DNA of 64,000 nt from Rhodobacterales bacterium (GTDB taxonomy: Bacteria > Pseudomonadota > Alphaproteobacteria > Rhodobacterales > Rhodobacteraceae). Position numbers and translations under genes: made by a program. Positions 54,249 to 64,000 of this stretch are shown piece after piece (within the stretch, counting starts at the first letter, position 1; the number at the start of each line of letters is the position of its first letter). The notes beneath the pieces are model-generated. The model saw only the letters and a program-made list of their open reading frames with translations, did no database searches and was not told the DNA's origin. The DNA lies in contig QKJR01000088.1 of assembly GCA_003249215.1 (NCBI GenBank), positions 53,177-117,176 on the forward strand, read 5' to 3'.

Positions 54249-54281
54249 CGTCCTCCCTTCTCTCCTTTTGATGAGGCTCCG

Positions 54282-54692
54282 ATGCGTGGTCTGCTTGCAG
54301 GATTGATTTTGATCGCCGCCCCGGCTATGGCCGATGTCTCTCCGTTCCATACGCCCTCGGGCAATATCCAGTGCACCTATGGAGAAGATTTCGGCACGCA
54401 GGCTGATGTGCGCTGCGAGATCGTCGAACGCAACGGCCCGCCCGCGCGGCCCAAACCGGCCTCCTGCAACGGAAGCTGGGGCCATGTCTTCTGGCTGCGC
54501 GAAAGCGGGCCGGTGCAGATGGATTGCGACGCGCCCTATGGGGGCGAGCCCTCGGGCGATGTCGCGGGCTATGGCCAGACGGCGGATTACGGCGGGGGCT
54601 TTCGCTGCACCTCGGAAAAGACCGGCTTCACCTGCGTGAACCGCGACGGGCATGGGTTCTTCCTGTCGCGGGCCGCGCAGCGGGTCTGGTAG
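54282..54692 (+). CDS. Secreted Cys-rich protein (DUF6636 type)
   Basis: The 136-residue precursor has a signal peptide (to about residue 17, AMAD) and a mature part with six Cys, placed as IQCTY, RCEIV, SCNGSW, DCDAPYGG, RCTSEK and TCVNRDGHGFFLS. The opening SPFHTPSGNIQCTY and the closing CTSEKTGFTCVNRDGHGFF fit DUF6636 proteins, small periplasmic proteins likely stabilised by three disulfides. Role unknown. GAGGCTCC precedes the ATG at 54282. It converges on the PliG-like gene, two nt apart. Confidence 0.75.
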   Translation: MRGLLAGLILIAAPAMADVSPFHTPSGNIQCTYGEDFGTQADVRCEIVERNGPPARPKPASCNGSWGHVFWLRESGPVQMDCDAPYGGEPSGDVAGYGQTADYGGGFRCTSEKTGFTCVNRDGHGFFLSRAAQRVW

Positions 54693-54694
54693 GG

Positions 54695-55102
54695 CTACTG
54701 GATCGACAGGTCGAGGGTGAAGCTGGTCGCCTTGCCCGCGTCCTTGTCATTGCCCATCTGATAGACCCGGATCGCATAGGTCCCGGTCTCGGGCAGGGTG
54801 ACGGTGGTCGAATTGCCCTCGATCGAGCCGTTGTAGATCGCCACGCCGTCGCTGCCCGGCGGCAGCAGGTTGAAATAGATCGTGCCATTGCCGGTCGAGC
54901 CGGCGGAGGCCAGTTCGATGAACATCTTCTGCCCGGCCGAAGCGCCCAGCAAATAGTCGATGTAGTCGTGGCCCTTGATCGAGCCGGTGACCATCGTGCC
55001 GAAATTACCGGGGGCGAATTTGACCTCGGAGCGCTCCTGCGCGAGGGCGATGGCGGGCAGGGCGACGAGGACAAGGCTCAGGGCGACGGACGAAATCTTC
55101 AT
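54695..55102 (-). CDS. Periplasmic protein resembling lysozyme inhibitor PliG
   Basis: The 135-residue precursor has a signal peptide (to about residue 21, ALAQ) and a beta-rich mature part: VKFAPGNFGTMVTGSIKG, DYIDYLLGASAGQKMFIEL, NLLPPGSDGVAIYNGS and GTYAIRVYQMGNDKDAGK. This layout is like the PliG/PliI lysozyme inhibitors, which block animal g- or i-type lysozymes. I recognise the pattern, not an exact motif. The ATG at 55102 (KISSVALSLVLVAL) follows GGAGAAATATC. It lies between the DUF6636 gene (convergent) and acnA. Confidence 0.6.
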   Translation of the reverse strand: MKISSVALSLVLVALPAIALAQERSEVKFAPGNFGTMVTGSIKGHDYIDYLLGASAGQKMFIELASAGSTGNGTIYFNLLPPGSDGVAIYNGSIEGNSTTVTLPETGTYAIRVYQMGNDKDAGKATSFTLDLSIQ

Positions 55103-55191
55103 GATATTTCTCCGGAAGGGCGCGGCGCGATGCGATGCGGACATCAGGCCCGAGAGGGATGCCTGCGTCAACATCCGGCTGCGCACCATGC

Positions 55192-55218
55192 AAAAGGCCC
55201 CGCAACCGCGGGGCCTTT
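55192..55218 (-). terminator. Terminator of acnA
   Basis: AAAGGCCCCGC-GGTT-GCGGGGCCTTTT on the minus strand is a perfect 11-bp stem followed by four T residues, about 20 nt past the acnA stop. Confidence 0.88.
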
Positions 55219-55238
55219 CCAGTCCATGACCCGACAGA

Positions 55239-57992
<2,754 letters not shown>

Positions 57993-58251
57993 GGGGACTG
58001 GCCTCCCTTGAATGGATCGAATGACGATCAGGGTTACGCTGCGGTCGTTTTGCCCCAATGGGGCGCGACGATCAAGAGGCGGGTGCCGAATTTGTATACC
58101 ATTGCACACAAAGTTGTTCGGCCGGGCGGATGCGGCTGGTCCTCCGGGCTGGTGCGGGCTGGACGCCATGATCTTGCCACATGGCGCGGTCACACCGGAC
58201 GGACAGCGGCCTCGGGCCGTCATAGTTCAGGCAATTTGAGGACGTCATTCA
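57993..58251. other. Divergent intergenic region, acnA / DUF1963 gene
   Basis: The 259-bp gap holds the acnA promoter and palindrome listed separately. Around 58180-58250, upstream of the DUF1963 gene, I see no convincing -35/-10 pair. No gene is present. Confidence 0.45.
58091..58112 (-). promoter_or_regulatory. Candidate acnA promoter and palindrome
   Basis: On the minus strand TGGTATACA (58101-58093) reads as an extended -10 (TG-N-TATACA). It lies in a 22-bp imperfect palindrome, TTTGT...ACAAA (58091-58112), about 100 nt before the acnA ATG. No good -35 is visible, as is allowed for extended -10 promoters. Confidence 0.45.
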
Positions 58252-59544
58252 ATGGGAAACTGGATCAGCAGGCTGATCGGGAAGCGCGCGGCCAAGCCCG
58301 CGCAGCCGCGCGACATCGGCGCGGAACTTCTGGCGGAATGGGAGGCCCTGTCGGGGGCCTCCGAACGCCCGGCGACGGCGCCGGCCTGGTCGCTGGCGCT
58401 GCGCTCGCCCTTCCGGCCCTGGGAGGGGGCGCGCTCGTGGTTCGGGGGCCTGCCCGCGCTGCCGCCCGGGCGCGATTGGCCGTGCGGGCTGGATGGGCTG
58501 CCGATGCATTTCGTCGTGCAGATTGCCCTGGCCGACCTGCCGCCCGAGCCCGAGACGGGCGCGCTGCCGCCCGAACCGCTGCGCCATGGCGCGCTTTTGC
58601 TCTTCCTCGCGGGGGGCGAAGCCGGGGCCCGTGGGCGCGGCGGATATGCCGTGATGCATCTTTCCGAGGCCGAAATGGCGCAGGCGGTCGAGCGGCCCGC
58701 GCCGGAGGATCTGCCGGATCTGCGCGATGCCGGTTACTGGATCGCGGGCGGCCTGTTCAACAGGATCCCAGTCGATCCGCACCCCTTCCTCGACAGCGAC
58801 GCCGTGCCCAATTGCGACCCGAGCCCCGATAATATCCCCCCCGAGACCTGGATCACCACCTGGGCGCAGGCCGCGCAGGAGGCCGACCTGCTGATCCGCC
58901 AGATCGAACAGGCGCTGCCCCGATACCAGGATGCCGGCTATTGGGCCGAGCACTGCGCGCGGCTGCAAACCGCGCCGGGAAGCTGGACCAGCGCCGCCGA
59001 GGATTGCGCCCATGGGCTTGCGCTCGTTGGGCCGGTGGCCGCCCTCTTGCCGCGCCTGATCGAATGGCGCGACGCGGCGCAGGCGCAGGGGGACACCCCG
59101 ATTGACTCCGAGGCGCTGGCCGCGCTGCTGGCCGCGCGCCGCGCGCTGGTCCCGCGCGCAAAGGGCCACCTGATCTTCTGGCAACAGATGGCAGGGCTGT
59201 CGCTTGGCCGCTTCCTGGGCGAGATGCGCAAGGAGCTCGATCTGCCCTATGCCACCGCGCTCACCGCCGAGCAGATCGCGCGTGTGCCGCAGGCGCTGCG
59301 TCCGCTCTTCGAGGCCGAGCTGACCGGTCTGCGCGGGCATCGGCTCTTCGGGCTGCTCACCGAGATCGGCGAAGGTCGCGGTGCGGATCGGCGCGGGACG
59401 GACCTGTTGATCTCGATCTCGGCGGATGCGCTGATCGGCACCCGGCGCGAGCATGACTTCGGCCAGTCGATCTGGGTGCCGCGCGCCGATCTGGCCGCGG
59501 GGCGGCTGGATCGCGGTCAGCATCTGGTGCTTTACAGCGGCTGA
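58252..59544 (+). CDS. DUF1963 domain protein
   Basis: The 430-residue protein carries DUF1963 features: FGGLPALPPGRDWPCGLDG near the start and FVVQIALADLP, which suggest a YwqG-like beta-rich fold, plus a helical C-terminal half (about 230-420). YwqG relatives have no clear role. No signal peptide or membrane helix is apparent. The ATG at 58252 is in a divergent gap of 259 nt with acnA. DUF1223 follows 99 nt later. Confidence 0.82.
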   Translation: MGNWISRLIGKRAAKPAQPRDIGAELLAEWEALSGASERPATAPAWSLALRSPFRPWEGARSWFGGLPALPPGRDWPCGLDGLPMHFVVQIALADLPPEPETGALPPEPLRHGALLLFLAGGEAGARGRGGYAVMHLSEAEMAQAVERPAPEDLPDLRDAGYWIAGGLFNRIPVDPHPFLDSDAVPNCDPSPDNIPPETWITTWAQAAQEADLLIRQIEQALPRYQDAGYWAEHCARLQTAPGSWTSAAEDCAHGLALVGPVAALLPRLIEWRDAAQAQGDTPIDSEALAALLAARRALVPRAKGHLIFWQQMAGLSLGRFLGEMRKELDLPYATALTAEQIARVPQALRPLFEAELTGLRGHRLFGLLTEIGEGRGADRRGTDLLISISADALIGTRREHDFGQSIWVPRADLAAGRLDRGQHLVLYSG

Positions 59545-59643
59545 GCGGGGCGCGCGCGGCCCGGACACGCGATCTCGCAAAACCTTGATTGGCAAAGGCG
59601 CAGGGGCTGTCTTAGGAAGAGGGGCCAGGGGGAAAGAGGTAGC

Positions 59644-60669
59644 ATGACACGCGCGATCTGTAGCGCAGCGACGATCGGATGGCTGACGATGGCGGCCTGT
59701 GCCGCCCTTCCGGGGGCATCGGTTGCGCAGGGGCTTTCTTCGACCGGGTCCGGGACCGCCTCGGGCGGGGCCACGATTTCGGGCGAGACGTCTGGCGGCG
59801 TGGGGGCCGCGATGACCGGGGTTGTCGGCGCCGCCGGTGCCGCGGCCGGCTCGCTGACCGAACAGGCCGAGGATCTCGGCGATCAGGTGATGCGCGCACT
59901 GAGCGAGACCCTGGCCACCGGCAAGGGCGGTGCCGAGAGTGCTGCGCGGGCCGCGGCGGGGGCCGATCTGGCGCTGATCGCGCCCGAGCCCGGCATGGCC
60001 GCGGGCGAAGTGACCCCCGATCCGGTGGTGGTCGAGCTCTTCACCTCGCAGGGCTGTTCCTCCTGTCCGCCCGCCGACGAGATCCTCGCCACTCTGGCCG
60101 CGCGCCCCGATGTGATCCCGCTCGCGCTGCATGTCGATTACTGGGATTACCTCGGCTGGGAAGACCCCTTCGCCCAGCCCGCCTTCACCGCGCGCCAGAA
60201 GGCCTATGCGCGGGCCAAGGGCGAACGGATGATCTACACGCCGCAGATGATGGTCGGCGGCGCCGAGTCGGTGGTGGGCACCGATGGCGCGGCGCTCGAC
60301 CGGGTGATCACCGCGCGGCAGGACCTGAAAACCCCGGTGCGGATGCAGGTCACGGGATCGGCCGGGCAATATCAGATCAGCCTCTCCGCCAACCCGCCGC
60401 TCAAGGAGGGCACGGTGGTGCAGATCGTGCGTTATGCACCGCAGGCCCGCGTGCATATCCTGCGCGGCGAGAATGCGGGGCTCGAGCTCGATTACGCCAA
60501 TGTGGTCACCGCCTGGCACGCGGTCGCCGAATGGGACGGGCGCACGCCGACCCGGCTCAATGCGCGGATCGAGGGTGAGGATCCGGCGGTGGTGATCGTG
60601 CAATCGGCGCGGCCGGGCAAATCGGTGCCGCTGCCCGGGCCGATCGTTGCCGCGCGCAAGCTGCAGTAA
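59644..60669 (+). CDS. DUF1223 thioredoxin-like secreted protein
   Basis: The 341-residue precursor has a signal peptide (to about 29), a Gly/Ala/Ser-rich segment (about 30-125) of unusual length, then the DUF1223 domain with a thioredoxin-like CSSCPP centre (Cys138 and Cys141) in VVVELFTSQGCSSCPPADE. Family members normally have no such long linker; here it may be a flexible spacer. The two Cys suggest a periplasmic redox role. ATG 59644 has AAAGAGG upstream. Known neighbours of acnA in related bacteria include DUF1223, as here. Confidence 0.85.
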   Translation: MTRAICSAATIGWLTMAACAALPGASVAQGLSSTGSGTASGGATISGETSGGVGAAMTGVVGAAGAAAGSLTEQAEDLGDQVMRALSETLATGKGGAESAARAAAGADLALIAPEPGMAAGEVTPDPVVVELFTSQGCSSCPPADEILATLAARPDVIPLALHVDYWDYLGWEDPFAQPAFTARQKAYARAKGERMIYTPQMMVGGAESVVGTDGAALDRVITARQDLKTPVRMQVTGSAGQYQISLSANPPLKEGTVVQIVRYAPQARVHILRGENAGLELDYANVVTAWHAVAEWDGRTPTRLNARIEGEDPAVVIVQSARPGKSVPLPGPIVAARKLQ

Positions 60670-60681
60670 CCCCTTACGATC

Positions 60682-61560
60682 TCAGAGATATTTCCAGCGC
60701 CGGTGGATCCAGAACCACTGGTCCATATGGGCGCGCACCTTGGCCTCGAGCACATCGTTGAAGGCCTGGGTCATCGCCTCGGGGCTGCCCGGCGCGATCG
60801 CCTCCTCCACCTCGATGCGAAAGCTCAGCCCGTCGGGCTGGCGCACGGCGAAGATCGGAATGAGCGGCACATCGTATTTCAGCGCGATCTCGGCCGCCGA
60901 CAGCGGCGTGCGCGCGAGCTTGCCGAAGAAGGTCAGATCGGCGCCCGCGTGGAAATACTGGTCGATCCCGAGCGCCAGAAACCCGCCCTCGCGCAGGAAG
61001 CGCAGCATCTGCGCCATGCCGCGCTTGTCGCGGGCAAAGAGCGGCTGGGCGATGCCCGAGATCGTCGAGACATATTGCGTGTTGAAGGCGCGGTTGTTCA
61101 TCGGCCGGTAGAGCGCGCCCACCGGATAACCCTGCGCCGCCAGCGCGCCCCTCCAGGCGTCGTAATTGCCGAAATGCGAGGCGGCGAGGATCGCGGGCTT
61201 GCCCGCGGCCTTGAGCGCGGCCAGATGCGCGGCGCCGGGGCCGCTCAGCGGCAGATCGCGCACGCGCGCCAGGAATTCGGGGCCGGAATAGATCTCGGCC
61301 AGCGCGCGGCCGATATTGTCGGGCACCGCGCGGCACAGGCGCTTGACCTCGGCCTCGGGCAGTTCGGGGCAGGCGAGGGCGAGATTGGCCCGGATCCGCC
61401 GGTCGAAGCCGGTGAGCGCAGCTGCCCGCGCCGTCAGCCGCCCCGCGAGAGGCACGCGCCGCTCATAGGGCAGCCGCTGGACGACCCACATCAGCGCCAC
61501 GAAAATCGCGGTCTGCAGGCGGTCGTTCAGGCTCGGATGCGGGTCTTCGGTGGCGCTCAT
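60682..61560 (-). CDS. LpxL/HtrB-type lipid A acyltransferase
   Basis: A 292-residue inner-membrane acyltransferase of the LpxL family, which adds secondary acyl chains to lipid A. The HX4D motif is His129-F-G-N-Y-Asp134 in ASHFGNYDAWR, and the C-terminal QWFWIHRRWK is typical. It could act on another lipid. The ATG at 61560 overlaps the stop of the upstream EamA gene (ATGA), showing coupling. It converges on the DUF1223 gene, 12 nt apart. Confidence 0.88.
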   Translation of the reverse strand: MSATEDPHPSLNDRLQTAIFVALMWVVQRLPYERRVPLAGRLTARAAALTGFDRRIRANLALACPELPEAEVKRLCRAVPDNIGRALAEIYSGPEFLARVRDLPLSGPGAAHLAALKAAGKPAILAASHFGNYDAWRGALAAQGYPVGALYRPMNNRAFNTQYVSTISGIAQPLFARDKRGMAQMLRFLREGGFLALGIDQYFHAGADLTFFGKLARTPLSAAEIALKYDVPLIPIFAVRQPDGLSFRIEVEEAIAPGSPEAMTQAFNDVLEAKVRAHMDQWFWIHRRWKYL

Positions 61561-62516
61561 GCGGGCGGATCTGTCCGGGTTTGCGCGGCGCTCGCGCGCT
61601 CGCGTGCCCAGACATAGAGCCCCGCGGCCACGATCACAAGCGCCCCGAGCACGGTCCAGCGGTCCGGCAACTGACCAAAGAAGATCAGCCCCCAGAGGCT
61701 CGAGAGGACCAGGCCGAAATAGCCGAAGGGCGCGAGCACGGCGGCCTCGGCGCGCGAGAAGGCGAGGATCAGGAGGCCCTGACCGGCGGTGCCCAAAAGC
61801 CCGAGCGCAAGGAAGATCGGCAGGTCGGCAAGGGCGAGCGGGGTCCAGAGAAACGGCATGGCGAGCGAGCTGAGCGCGCCGCCCACGAAGGCCGACCAGA
61901 GCATCGAGGTGGCGAGTCCGTCGGCGCGCACCACCCGCGTGAGGAGCGCCCCCGCCGCATAGCTGAAGGCGGCCGCCAGAGCGAAGAGCGCGGCCGGATC
62001 GACCACGCCCGCGGCGATCATCCGGTCCGGGCGCAGCACGATCATCGCGCCAAGAAAGGCCACGCCGATGCCGATCAGCCGCCGGGGGCCCAGCCGTTCG
62101 CCCAGGAAAAGTGCCGCGCCGAGCGAGATCAGAACCGGGTTGAGATCGGTCAGCGCCGCGGCCTGCGCGAGGCCGATCCGGCTGATCGCGGCGAAGAACA
62201 AGATGACGGTGGCAAGTTGCGTGAGCGCGCGCACGAGCTGCACGCCGGGCTGGCTCGAGCGGATCAGCCGCGGCACCCGCAGGCGGAAGATCAGGACGAG
62301 AACGGCGGCATTGACCATGAACCGCGCCCAGACCACCTGCACAGGGTGATAGCTGCCGCCCAGATGCTTGGCCACCGCATCCATCAGTGTGAAGAGCACG
62401 AGTGCCCCGATCAGGAGCGCGATCCCGGCCCCCGCGCCATGGCCCTTGTGCTCAACGACAGAGGGGGCCGGAACCGGCCCCCCTTCGATGATCTGGCTGG
62501 TCTGTGGCCCGCTCAC
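61557..62516 (-). CDS. EamA/DMT superfamily permease
   Basis: The 319-residue protein has about ten hydrophobic helices in two EamA repeats (about residues 28-165 and 175-305). Substrate unknown. It starts with GTG 62516 that overlaps the tkt stop by 4 nt (GTGA), and its own stop overlaps the acyltransferase start, so transketolase, permease and acyltransferase form one coupled unit. It lacks a signal peptide; a polar 28-residue N-terminus precedes helix 1. Confidence 0.85.
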   Translation of the reverse strand: MSGPQTSQIIEGGPVPAPSVVEHKGHGAGAGIALLIGALVLFTLMDAVAKHLGGSYHPVQVVWARFMVNAAVLVLIFRLRVPRLIRSSQPGVQLVRALTQLATVILFFAAISRIGLAQAAALTDLNPVLISLGAALFLGERLGPRRLIGIGVAFLGAMIVLRPDRMIAAGVVDPAALFALAAAFSYAAGALLTRVVRADGLATSMLWSAFVGGALSSLAMPFLWTPLALADLPIFLALGLLGTAGQGLLILAFSRAEAAVLAPFGYFGLVLSSLWGLIFFGQLPDRWTVLGALVIVAAGLYVWARERASAAQTRTDPPA

Positions 62517-64000
62517 AGCAGGCTCTTGACCTTCTCGGCCACCGCCTCGGGGGTGATCCCGAATTCGGCATAGAGCCGGTCGGCCGGGGCCGAGGCGCCG
62601 AAGCTCGCCATGCCGACGAAGCCCGCCTTCTTCTCGGTGCCGCGCTCGCCCAGAAGCCAGCGGTCCCAGGGCTGACGCACGGCGGCCTCGACGGCGACGC
62701 GCACCGCCCCCGGCGGCAGGATCTTGCGCCGATACGCCTCGTCCTGCGCCGCGAAGAGCTCCATGCAGGGCATCGACACGACGCGGGTGCCGATCGCCTC
62801 GGCCTGCAGCAGGTCGCGCGCCTTGAGCGCGATCTCGACCTCGGACCCGGTGGCCATCAGGATCGCCTGACGCTTGCCCGCGGCTTCCTCGATGACATAG
62901 GCGCCCTTGGCCGAGAGGTTGGTGTTGGTGTGCGTCTTGCGCAGCGTCGGCAGGTTCTGGCGCGAGAGCGCAAGCACCGAGGGCGTTTTTTCGGACGACA
63001 GCGCCAGTTCCCAGGCCTCGGCCGTCTCGATCACATCCGCCGGGCGGAAGGTCCAGGTGTTCGGCGTCGCGCGGCAGATCGCAAGATGCTCGACCGGCTG
63101 GTGGGTCGGGCCGTCTTCGCCAAGGCCGATCGAGTCATGCGTCATGACATAGACCGCCGGAACCCCCATCAGCGCCGACAGACGCATCGAACCGCGGGCG
63201 TAATCGGTGAAGCAGAAGAAGGTGCCGCCATAGGGCCGCACGCCGCCATGCAGGTAAAGCCCGTTCATCGCCGCCGCCATGCCATGCTCGCGGATGCCGT
63301 AACGGATGTAACGGCCCTTGCGGTTGTCGGGCATGAAGTCGCTGATATCGCTGGTCTTCGTGAGGTTCGAGCCGGTCAGGTCGGCCGAGCCGCCGATGGT
63401 TTCCGGGATCACCGGGTTGACCGCGGCCAGCACCATTTCGCTTGCCTTGCGGGTCGCGACCTTGGGCGCGGCCTCGGAATTGGCCTTCTTGAAGGCGCGG
63501 ATGGCGGAGGCGAGTTTCTTCGACACGCCGCGCGCCATCTGACGCTCGAACTCGGCCTTCTTGGCGGGCGAGAGCGCCTCGAGGCGGTCTTGCCAGCCGG
63601 CGCGGGCCGCGGCGCCACGGTTGCCGATCGCTTCCCAGTCGGCCTTGATGTCGGCAGGGATCTCGAAGGGCCCGAAGTCCCAGCCATAGACGGCACGGGT
63701 CGCGGCGATCTCGGCGTCACCCAGCGGCGCGCCATGGACCGAATAGCTGTCGGCCTTGTTGGGCGAGCCGAAGCCGATGATCGTCTTGCAGTCGACCAGA
63801 ACCGGGCGTTTGGCGGCCTTGGCTTCGGTCAGCGCGCGGTCGATATCGGCCGGATCATGCCCGTCACAGGCGATCACATCCCAGCCCGAGGCCTTGAAGC
63901 GCATGTGCTGGTCGGTGATGTCCGACACGGTCACGCGGCCGTCGATGGTGATGTTGTTGTTGTCCCAAAGGACGATCAGGTTGTCGAGTTCCTGCTTGCC
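62513..64000 (-). CDS. tkt: Transketolase, partial (C-terminal part)
   Basis: The last 495 residues of a transketolase of about 670; the start lies beyond the right edge. Present are the end of the thiamine-diphosphate domain ([27 protein letters not shown]), the catalytic Glu region [15 protein letters not shown], the [19 protein letters not shown] segment, and the closing region with [11 protein letters not shown]. Transketolase moves two-carbon units in the pentose phosphate and Calvin cycles. The frame is open to 64000, although an internal GTG at 63934 could look like a start. Downstream genes overlap it. Confidence 0.95.
   Translation of the reverse strand, partial: GKQELDNLIVLWDNNNITIDGRVTVSDITDQHMRFKASGWDVIACDGHDPADIDRALTEAKAAKRPVLVDCKTIIGFGSPNKADSYSVHGAPLGDAEIAATRAVYGWDFGPFEIPADIKADWEAIGNRGAAARAGWQDRLEALSPAKKAEFERQMARGVSKKLASAIRAFKKANSEAAPKVATRKASEMVLAAVNPVIPETIGGSADLTGSNLTKTSDISDFMPDNRKGRYIRYGIREHGMAAAMNGLYLHGGVRPYGGTFFCFTDYARGSMRLSALMGVPAVYVMTHDSIGLGEDGPTHQPVEHLAICRATPNTWTFRPADVIETAEAWELALSSEKTPSVLALSRQNLPTLRKTHTNTNLSAKGAYVIEEAAGKRQAILMATGSEVEIALKARDLLQAEAIGTRVVSMPCMELFAAQDEAYRRKILPPGAVRVAVEAAVRQPWDRWLLGERGTEKKAGFVGMASFGASAPADRLYAEFGITPEAVAEKVKSLL

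Noticed and set aside
63932..63934. GTG as the true start of the transketolase
   Set aside because: The frame stays open to the window edge and the upstream codons encode conserved thiamine-domain residues ([11 protein letters not shown]), so the gene is truncated by the window, not started here.

Overview
The window is 64 kb of a GC-rich (roughly two-thirds G+C by eye), densely coded alphaproteobacterial chromosome, most likely Rhodobacteraceae. Supporting signs are an F1FO-ATPase zeta-subunit gene (known from Paracoccus), an alphaproteobacterial SOS box (GTTC-N7-GTTC) before uvrA, a VPLPA-CTERM protein, a DUF6314 protein, and recurring intergenic CCCGGGATATTT repeats. I do not name a species. 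I saw no rRNA, tRNA, CRISPR array, prophage, insertion sequence or origin; the region looks like conserved core with short accessory stretches.

Layout. 1-3261: partial homocysteine methyltransferase, MprF-like lipid aminoacyltransferase, ATPase zeta subunit (all minus). 3684-5440: purine genes purC-purS-purQ. 5486-8629: a DctB/DctD-like two-component pair whose regulator lacks the sigma54-contact GAFTGA loop. 8910-17172: envelope and translation block (PBP1A, DUF2189 membrane protein, P-loop kinase, prfB, bactofilin overlapping an M23 peptidase, Bcp peroxiredoxin). 17282-26692: large AsmA-like protein, queA, two MFS transporters, DUF924 protein, lpdA. 26735-30256: rhodanese divergent from an SOS-controlled uvrA. 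30451-32890: three small secreted proteins sharing a two-Cys plus C-terminal motif, around a Crp/Fnr regulator and a DUF2892 protein. 33024-39813: valine/branched-chain degradation (mmsB, isobutyryl-CoA dehydrogenase, 3-hydroxyisobutyryl-CoA hydrolase, mmsA, divergent LysR gene), interrupted on the opposite strand by a VPLPA-CTERM exported protein.

39900-44641: CBS protein, coaD, MarC, queF, then two GAPDH paralogues flanking a 47-residue membrane microprotein. 45074-47808: DUF2087 and GFA proteins, a repeat-rich non-coding stretch, an isolated fliG, and a small secreted Cys protein. 47980-55102: purB, DUF6314, heme-dependent N-demethylase-like protein, tex with a 57-residue basic microprotein, YqaA, TM2, DUF6636 and a PliG-like periplasmic protein. 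55239-64000: aconitase, DUF1963, DUF1223, LpxL-type acyltransferase, EamA permease and a partial transketolase.

The genes support central carbon metabolism (GAPDH, aconitase, transketolase, lipoamide dehydrogenase), purine synthesis, queuosine synthesis, valine catabolism and envelope growth. The observations most worth following are the GAFTGA-less DctD-like regulator, the three-member family of secreted two-Cys proteins, the modular intergenic repeat family, the GAPDH pair with an NADP-type Asp-to-Ala change plus embedded microprotein, and shared palindromes that may define a branched-chain regulon. All assignments are from reading the sequence; no database search was possible.
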